Positions 58,668 through 64,000 of a stretch of 64,000 nucleotides of DNA are shown here, piece after piece. Every line of letters starts with the position of its first letter. Position 1 is the first letter of the stretch. Position numbers and translations under genes: made by a program. The DNA comes from Candidatus Saccharicenans sp. (GTDB lineage: Bacteria; Acidobacteriota; Aminicenantia; Aminicenantales; Saccharicenantaceae). The notes below the pieces were generated by a model. The model was not told the DNA's origin and ran no database searches. It saw only the letters and a list, made by a program, of their open reading frames with translations. The DNA is taken from positions 1 through 64,000 of the forward strand of contig JAOAIU010000074.1 of the NCBI GenBank assembly GCA_026414545.1. Direction: 5' to 3'.

Positions 58668-59657
58668 ATGAACAAGATGAAAAAAACCTGGCTGATGGTG
58701 CTTATCGTCATAAGCCTGTTTGTCCTGGTTCTTTATAAAGTAAGACCCGAACGCCTGCTGGCGGCCGTGGCCGGCGTGAACTGGCTCTGGGTGGGAGTGG
58801 CCCTGGTCCTGAATATAGCAAACATTGGCGTTGAGTCTTTGCGCTGGCAACAGCTCTTTTTTTCTATGGAGAAGAGGCCGCGCTTTAAGAGAGTCTTTGG
58901 AGCCTTTCTGGTGGGCTTTTTTGGCAATATCCTTTTCCCTCTGCGAGTGGGCGATGGCTTCAGGGTTTATTTTCTTTCCAGACAGGAAAAAATAAAAGCT
59001 GCTGATGTTATCTGGACTTTTCTTCTGGACAGGATTGTCGATATCTTATTTTTTCTGGTCTTGATCGGCGTGACCGGCCTTTATTTTCCTCTTTCAGGAG
59101 AAACCGAGAAAGCCTTTCATCTCTTGCTTCTGGCTTTATCGTTATCAGTTGTGGTCGCCTCCAGCCTGGCCTACCTGTTCAGCCGAGGAGCTCTAGAAAA
59201 CCTTTCCGGCTGGCGAAAACGTCTTCGGAAATTCGTGGATAGGCTAAGGCTGATGTGCCGTAGCCTGTTTCGAGCTAAAAATCTTTCCTTCGTTTCAGCC
59301 CTGGCTGTTTTCTCCTGGTTCTTAAGGGTATTAATTATTTTTATGATGCTCAAAGCCTTTAATCTGCCCTTGCCTTTTGTAGCTTCGGTCATTGCGGTAA
59401 TCATGGTCAACCTGGGGCTGGCCGCAGTTAATACGCCAGCCAACGTGGGCGGGTTCGAGGTAGCTTTGGTGGCCGCCCTAAAACTCTTTGCTGTGGATAC
59501 TGGCACTGCTTTAAGCTGTGCCCTCTTGCTCCATGTGGTGGAAGTGGTACCCGTATTCCTGATGGGTGGGGCAGTGGTTATCAAGACAGGTTTTCAGCCA
59601 GGAAGGGCAAAAAAGGAAGCCAGGGAAATTGAGGCCAGGATAGAAGAGGCTCTCTGA
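58668..59657 (+). CDS. Flippase-like LPG synthase transmembrane-domain protein (UPF0104/AglD-like)
   Basis: 329-residue polytopic membrane protein with 7-8 helices, matching the integral-membrane part of lysylphosphatidylglycerol synthetase-like proteins without the catalytic domain. Marks: GNILFPLRVGDGFRVYFLSRQ, DRIVDILFF, and NTPANVGGFEVALVAAL (the PxxxGxxE-type motif). Stand-alone members are thought to help move lipid-linked sugars. It starts 4 nt after the deacetylase stop and completes a three-gene unit for a modified glycolipid or lipid-linked glycan. Confidence 0.87.
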   Translation: MNKMKKTWLMVLIVISLFVLVLYKVRPERLLAAVAGVNWLWVGVALVLNIANIGVESLRWQQLFFSMEKRPRFKRVFGAFLVGFFGNILFPLRVGDGFRVYFLSRQEKIKAADVIWTFLLDRIVDILFFLVLIGVTGLYFPLSGETEKAFHLLLLALSLSVVVASSLAYLFSRGALENLSGWRKRLRKFVDRLRLMCRSLFRAKNLSFVSALAVFSWFLRVLIIFMMLKAFNLPLPFVASVIAVIMVNLGLAAVNTPANVGGFEVALVAALKLFAVDTGTALSCALLLHVVEVVPVFLMGGAVVIKTGFQPGRAKKEAREIEARIEEAL

Positions 59658-59806
59658 ATTTTCTCTTGGGCCATAGATCTTGGGGCAAGGCTTGTGGCCT
59701 GGTTGGCAATTGTCTTCTTAAGACCATTAGTGTTTGATAATTAAATCTTGAACATCAGAAGTGCTTTTAATAACTGAAGCGGCAACCGGGTTCTTGTCAG
59801 CCGCGA

Positions 59807-60712
59807 TTAATGACTGGCCAGTGCCCCTGCCATCCCTGAAATCTTAAGGGAGAATATCAGCAGGATGGCCACCAGCGTCAGGACCAGGGTCACCGCCGTT
59901 GATTCCTCCGCCTTGAGCCTGTGCCTGGCCAGTATGGAAGCAGCCATGATGGCCGGGGGCATGGACGACTCTATCAGGATGGCATAGAAGACAGGTTCTC
60001 CGGGCACCCGGAGTGCGAGCAGCAGAAGGAGGAAAGGAAGCATCATTCTGAACAGACCGGTTTCCAATAACTTCCTGAGCGGGATTTTCTTAAATTGCAG
60101 CCTGGAGCCAAAGTAGACCAGCATGAGCGGCAGGCACCACCAGCCGACCTTACCGGCTAGGGTCAGGAGTTTTTCCGGAAATTTTACCCCACTCAGGACC
60201 AGGCTCAGCGAGACCAGGCTGACGGTGACTGGCGGAGATGTAATTGTGGCGGTCACGGTTTCACTCAGTCCGCCCGTATCTCTGGAATAGCGGATGGTAA
60301 GAAACGTGGCCAGCGGAATAGCCAGCAACGAGCTGGCGGCAGAATAAAGGACGGCCGGGGTCAGATCCCGGGTGAAAATTGCCACCAGGGGAAAGCCCAG
60401 GGCAGCCGTGTTGGGAAATATCGACAGCACCATCAGGGCTCCTCTCCAGCCGCGGTCTTCCTTTACGAAGTAGCGCCCGTAAAAGTAAGAGCTGACCAGG
60501 CAGAGCCCCACCACCGCCGCCACGTAGAAAAAGACCACTTTAAGCCCGGCCAGGTAATCCAGGCTTCTGCCGGCGATGCTGGCCAGGACAAAGAAGCTCA
60601 AGAGCACGTCGTTAGCCAGGATTCCGATGATATTAAAAAACGATTCCTTCCGAATCAGCAACTTCAGGACATAACCTGAAGCAATCATTCCGAGTATGAC
60701 GGGAATGGTCAA
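59807..60712 (-). CDS. AEC family (auxin efflux carrier-like) transporter
   Basis: 301-residue inner-membrane permease of the AEC/BART type, ten helices in two inverted halves. The conserved ASGYVLKLL start, FPNTAALGFPLVAIF in helix four, and SSMPPAIMAA in the second half are typical. Bacterial relatives carry malate, malonate or other organic acids. The start is TTG at 60712, supported by AGGAG at a 7-nt spacing and by the lack of any earlier ATG that fits. No regulator or enzyme gene is adjacent to name the substrate. Confidence 0.87.
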   Translation of the reverse strand: MTIPVILGMIASGYVLKLLIRKESFFNIIGILANDVLLSFFVLASIAGRSLDYLAGLKVVFFYVAAVVGLCLVSSYFYGRYFVKEDRGWRGALMVLSIFPNTAALGFPLVAIFTRDLTPAVLYSAASSLLAIPLATFLTIRYSRDTGGLSETVTATITSPPVTVSLVSLSLVLSGVKFPEKLLTLAGKVGWWCLPLMLVYFGSRLQFKKIPLRKLLETGLFRMMLPFLLLLLALRVPGEPVFYAILIESSMPPAIMAASILARHRLKAEESTAVTLVLTLVAILLIFSLKISGMAGALASH

Positions 60713-61068
60713 GCGGTTACTCCTGTTGGTCTCAGGTCTTAATTTCGCTCTCTTCTGTGTTTTTAGGTTCTGCCTGCCCGGGCCAGGCTTCAGGCATTTA
60801 TAACAGATTTGAGGTGGCTAATAAAGCCTGACCGTCTGACGATTGGAAAAGCCGGCCTTATATCCGGGCTTGGCAGGCTCAGGGTGGAACTCGTCCCTGC
60901 TTCCGGCGGTCTGAGGCTCTGAGGCGGCAGGCTTTGGCCAGTATTATTTCCGGCTGCCCCGAAGCTTCCGCTCCTAATTTTCTCCTTGATTGACGAGTAG
61001 CCAGCTTCTTGAGCTGGCTGCCCATAAAATCTAAAATCGAGCCTGAATTAAGCCTGAACCGGGCGGTT
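60713..61068. other. Intergenic region between AEC and protease genes
   Basis: 356 bases without a gene. AGCCAGC-N7-GCTGGCT at 60999-61019 lies 50 nt downstream of the protease stop (both on the minus strand) and may end that transcript, although it has no T-run. Confidence 0.45.
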
Positions 61069-64000
61069 CTATTTCCTGACCCTTATCGGATAAGGCGGAC
61101 GCTGTATCTTCTTCGGAGGATTCTTCTTCAGCATGTCCATGATTACCTCAATGGCTTTTTCCAGCTGTGGGTCGCGTCCGGCGGCATAGTCAGCCGGCGT
61201 GATTTCCACTTCAAGGTCCGGGGGCACGCCCACGTTTTCCACCCCAAAACCTTCCTCCTCCGTCCAAAAAGCCAGGTTGGGGGCGGTGATAGTCCCGCCG
61301 TCCATCAACACCGGGAAGCCCAGCACCCCGACCAACCCGCCCCAGGTACGCTTGCCGATGAGCGGACCGAGCTTGAAGTGTCGAAACATCCAGGGCAGCA
61401 GGTCGCCGCCCGAGCCGGCCATTTCGTTTATCAGCATCACCTTCGGTCCCTGGATGGAGGCGCTCGGGGTCTTCAGGTCGGCTCCGTAGCGCATGGCCCA
61501 CATGGCGATAAACGGCTTGCTCAGCCAGTCGATGTAATAATCGGCCACTGAGCCACCGCCGTTGAACCGCTCGTCCACTATGATGGCGTCCTTATAGGCT
61601 TGCGGGAAGAAATACCGCCGGAAGTAGACGTAGCCCTGGGTCGAAGTGTTTGGCACATAGACATAGGCCACCCGGCCGCCGGTAGCTTCTTCCACCCTCT
61701 TCAGGTTGCCTTCCACCCAGTCGCGGTTGCGCAGGGCAAAATCGTCGGCCACCGGCACCACCTGAACAGTTCTGGCGCCTTTACCATCCGGGCTCGGGCC
61801 TACTGTAATCTCCACAATCTTATCGGCCTTGTTCTCAAAGTACTTGAAGAGATTATCGGGCGGAATGAGTTCCTTGCCTTCTACCGCCAGCAGGTATTCC
61901 CCGGCTTTGACGTTGACACCCGGTTCAGTCAGGGGAGAACGCAGTTCGGGGTTCCAGTTCAGCCCGCCGTAGACCTTCTTAAAGCGGTAGCGGCCGTTGG
62001 CAATCTCATAATCTGCGCCCAGCAGTCCCACCTGGATGGTCTGGCGCTCATACGGCGTGTCGCCGCCTCCGCCCCGGTGATGGCCTACGGCCAGCTCGCT
62101 GCACATCCACATGATGACCCGGTTGAGGTCGTCGCGGCAGGAAAGTTCGGGCAGGAACTTTTCGTACTTGGTCTTCATGGCCGGCCAGTCGCAGCCGTGC
62201 ATGTTGGGGTCATAGAAGAAATCGCGGTTTATTTTCCAGGCTTCGTGGAAAATCTGTCTCCACTCGGCCGGCGGGTTGATTTTTACCTCGATGGAGTCTA
62301 CGTTGATTTTGCCCTGGCCCATCTGGATTTTTCCGCTGAGATTGGTAAGGCCCCAGGTGTTCTGGGTCACGTAAAGGATTTTCTTGTGGTCGGCAGAAAT
62401 CAAGTAATTATTGATCCCTTCCATTATCACTTCGTCTTTGCGGGTCTTGAGGTCGAACTTATGAAGCTTGGCGCTCCGAGCCCCCGGCGAGGACATGGCT
62501 CCGATGGCCAGGGTGGGGAATTCCAGGTAATAGATATTTCCGGCCTCACCTGTCTGCAGGCGGGAATAGTTGCCGGGCGGAACGGGAATGGCCACGATTC
62601 GGTACTCCAGTCCCTCAAAATCTATTACCGTGGCACCACTTTTTGTTTCAGCTTTACCCGCCTCTGCTGACAGGCCTGGTTTGGCGCTCTTCTGGGCAGA
62701 CTTTTCCCCGTCACCTTTGGCCGCGGGTTTTGCTCCGGGCTGGTCTGAGGATTCCTTTTTTTCGGATGGCTTTTCTTCATCACTTTCTTTGGCCAGCGGG
62801 TTGGGCAAATCTTTTTTCAACACGGCCAGGTAGATGGAATAGCTGGCCCTGAGGTCGGCGTTGGACATGTCAAACCACTGCTTGACCGGCCCGGCGTCAG
62901 TTGAAGCCAGGAAATAGAGATAATTGCCGCTGGCGTCGAAGCGGGGTTCAGCCACCTCGCTCAGCCCATCGGTTATGGCATAGGACTTATCTTTTTCCAG
63001 CGAGTAAACGAACACTTTCTGGATGTAAGTTTGGGTATTCAGGGTGTAAGTTATCCATTTGGAGTCCGGCGACCAGCTGGCATGCATCTCACTGATGCCG
63101 CGGGGTCCGTAGATGTATTCAGAAGCGATTTTCTTGATAGTGCCTGTCTTAAGGTCGAGCCAGAACAGCGTCAAAGAATTGTCGGCGAAGGCGATCTTCT
63201 GGCTGTCGGGCGACCAGGTGGCAGAACCATAGAAGCCGGCGCCTGGCAGCTTGAATTTTTTGACCGGTCCCTTGCCGTCCTGGGAGCGGAGGTGAAGCTC
63301 ATATTCGCCCGATTCATCCGAGAAATAAGCTATGGTCTGGCCGTCGGGCGACCAGACCGGGTTGCGCTCATGAACGGCCGTGGTCTGGGTCAGGTTGCGG
63401 TAGTCGCCTTTTTCGGCGGGGAAAGTCACGATTTCGCCGCGGAATTCGAAGACAGCGCGGGCTCCCGACGGCGACAGGTCGGCGTTCCGTATCCAGCGGG
63501 CGCCCCTGGCGAAGCGTTCCCGTAATTCGACCAGGTCGGTGGAGATGCCGACGACCAGACGCTGGCTCCGCCCGCTCTTCGGGTCGAAAAGGTGCAGGTA
63601 GCCGCCCTGCTCGTAGATAATTCTGTCCTTAGTTCCTGAGGCGTCGATAATCGGGAAGTCGGAATAGCTGGTTAGCTGCTTGATTTCTTTTGATTTTAGG
63701 TCGTAGGAAAACAGGTTGAACTCGCCGTTGCGGTCGGAGAGAAAGTAGAGCCTGTCTTCCGACCAGACGGGGTCGATGTCATTGCAGCGGCCTTCGGGCT
63801 GAGGGATTTTTTCCACGGTGTTGTTCTTCCGGTTGAAAATGGCGATGATGGAATTTCGGCCGCCACGGTAATTTTTCCACTGGCGGAAGGCATCAGGAAA
63901 ATGGTTATAGGCAATGAACTGGCCATCGAGCGAAACTTTAGCCCGGTAAACGTAGGGAATTGGGAATTGTTCTGGAAAGCCGCCGTCAATGGGAATTATG
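61069..64000 (-). CDS. Tricorn-like S41 family protease (5' end outside window)
   Basis: Partial: the frame is open to the right edge, so the N-terminus is missing; at least 976 residues are present. The N-terminal two thirds form beta-propeller blades (repeated SPDG/WSPDSQKIAF motifs) as in tricorn protease, interrupted by a Lys/Glu/Pro/Ala-rich linker around 62640-62810. A PDZ-like domain follows (GVNVKAGEYLLAVEGKEL), then the S41 catalytic domain with the nucleophile in EMAGSGGD. Tricorn relatives degrade oligopeptides; bacterial ones are usually exported. Codon frame and family motifs continue past the GTG at 63816, so that codon is not the start. Confidence 0.92.
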   Translation of the reverse strand, partial: IIPIDGGFPEQFPIPYVYRAKVSLDGQFIAYNHFPDAFRQWKNYRGGRNSIIAIFNRKNNTVEKIPQPEGRCNDIDPVWSEDRLYFLSDRNGEFNLFSYDLKSKEIKQLTSYSDFPIIDASGTKDRIIYEQGGYLHLFDPKSGRSQRLVVGISTDLVELRERFARGARWIRNADLSPSGARAVFEFRGEIVTFPAEKGDYRNLTQTTAVHERNPVWSPDGQTIAYFSDESGEYELHLRSQDGKGPVKKFKLPGAGFYGSATWSPDSQKIAFADNSLTLFWLDLKTGTIKKIASEYIYGPRGISEMHASWSPDSKWITYTLNTQTYIQKVFVYSLEKDKSYAITDGLSEVAEPRFDASGNYLYFLASTDAGPVKQWFDMSNADLRASYSIYLAVLKKDLPNPLAKESDEEKPSEKKESSDQPGAKPAAKGDGEKSAQKSAKPGLSAEAGKAETKSGATVIDFEGLEYRIVAIPVPPGNYSRLQTGEAGNIYYLEFPTLAIGAMSSPGARSAKLHKFDLKTRKDEVIMEGINNYLISADHKKILYVTQNTWGLTNLSGKIQMGQGKINVDSIEVKINPPAEWRQIFHEAWKINRDFFYDPNMHGCDWPAMKTKYEKFLPELSCRDDLNRVIMWMCSELAVGHHRGGGGDTPYERQTIQVGLLGADYEIANGRYRFKKVYGGLNWNPELRSPLTEPGVNVKAGEYLLAVEGKELIPPDNLFKYFENKADKIVEITVGPSPDGKGARTVQVVPVADDFALRNRDWVEGNLKRVEEATGGRVAYVYVPNTSTQGYVYFRRYFFPQAYKDAIIVDERFNGGGSVADYYIDWLSKPFIAMWAMRYGADLKTPSASIQGPKVMLINEMAGSGGDLLPWMFRHFKLGPLIGKRTWGGLVGVLGFPVLMDGGTITAPNLAFWTEEEGFGVENVGVPPDLEVEITPADYAAGRDPQLEKAIEVIMDMLKKNPPKKIQRPPYPIRVRK

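Noticed and set aside
63817-63989. Separate minus-strand ORF at the right edge (63696-63989)
   Set aside because: Out of frame with the protease, whose reading frame and RGGRNSIIAIF-type sequence continue unbroken to the window edge.

Overview
The window reads as a chromosomal segment of an uncultured, anaerobic or microaerophilic Gram-negative bacterium. A two-membrane envelope is implied by an OmpA-type protein, a beta-barrel protein ending in Phe, a LolA-like protein, a lipoprotein and MurJ. An anaerobic style of life is suggested by a ferredoxin-type protein under an FNR-like box, several radical SAM enzymes and a minimal SufC/SufB-type Fe-S system. The set (GH116 glycosidase, Tat-exported Gfo/Idh oxidoreductase and sugar isomerase, tricorn-like S41 protease, RND/LolA pair) resembles what I recall from Aminicenantes/Acidobacteriota-type genomes. 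That placement is inference only; no rRNA is present. I see no prophage, transposase, CRISPR array or plasmid replication genes.

Layout. 1-2.5 kb: amidinotransferase-fold hydrolase, Crp/Fnr regulator, ferredoxin-like protein. 2.9-6.7 kb: small secreted protein, purM, tRNA-Ala(CGC), Ni/Co-type permease, Mut7-C nuclease. 6.8-11.7 kb: GH116 beta-glycosidase and a KimA/APC-type permease. 12.3-18.8 kb: TetR regulator followed by an RND/MMPL exporter, a LolA-like protein and an outer-membrane barrel, a likely trans-envelope lipid exporter. 19-24 kb: GT21 and GT-B glycosyltransferases, then an ECF sigma/anti-sigma/DUF4097 unit. 24.2-33.5 kb: YgiQ radical SAM, pncB-pncA, histidine phosphatase, PrsW protease, OmpA-like protein, class A beta-lactamase-like protein, SagB-type nitroreductase. 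33.7-42.7 kb: an arsenic regulon (arsR; permease, thioredoxin-like protein, acr3) interleaved with a W-cofactor-type radical SAM maturase, the minimal SufC/SufB pair, a NYN nuclease and mgtE. 43-56 kb: Tat-exported sugar enzymes, lipoprotein, WD40 protein, esterase, MurJ, ICMT-like methyltransferase, two-component system. 56.7-64 kb: GT4/deacetylase/flippase-like operon, AEC transporter, and a tricorn-like protease running off the right edge.

The most interesting signal is the leader of mgtE on the minus strand (about 39438-39644). It has a TTGACA/TAGAAA promoter and a 35-codon leader ORF with its own Shine-Dalgarno and an Asp-Pro-Tyr-Pro-Pro run. The leader stop codon sits inside a GC-rich hairpin, and an anti-Shine-Dalgarno segment can pair either with the mgtE ribosome site or with an upstream segment. 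This has the logic of a Mg2+-sensing leader-peptide attenuator, analogous to mgtL/mgtA but built on mgtE. I do not recognise it as a described element.

The second notable signal is an ArsR regulon defined by three 24-bp palindromes of the same design (33692, 39771, 53098). The third has no arsenic gene beside it. Other observations include an FNR-like box placed for class II activation of the ferredoxin gene, a 110-bp inverted-repeat element (53187-53296), a scattered GGGGACAC repeat, and several genes whose -10 box lies 7-9 nt before the start codon (candidate leaderless mRNAs).
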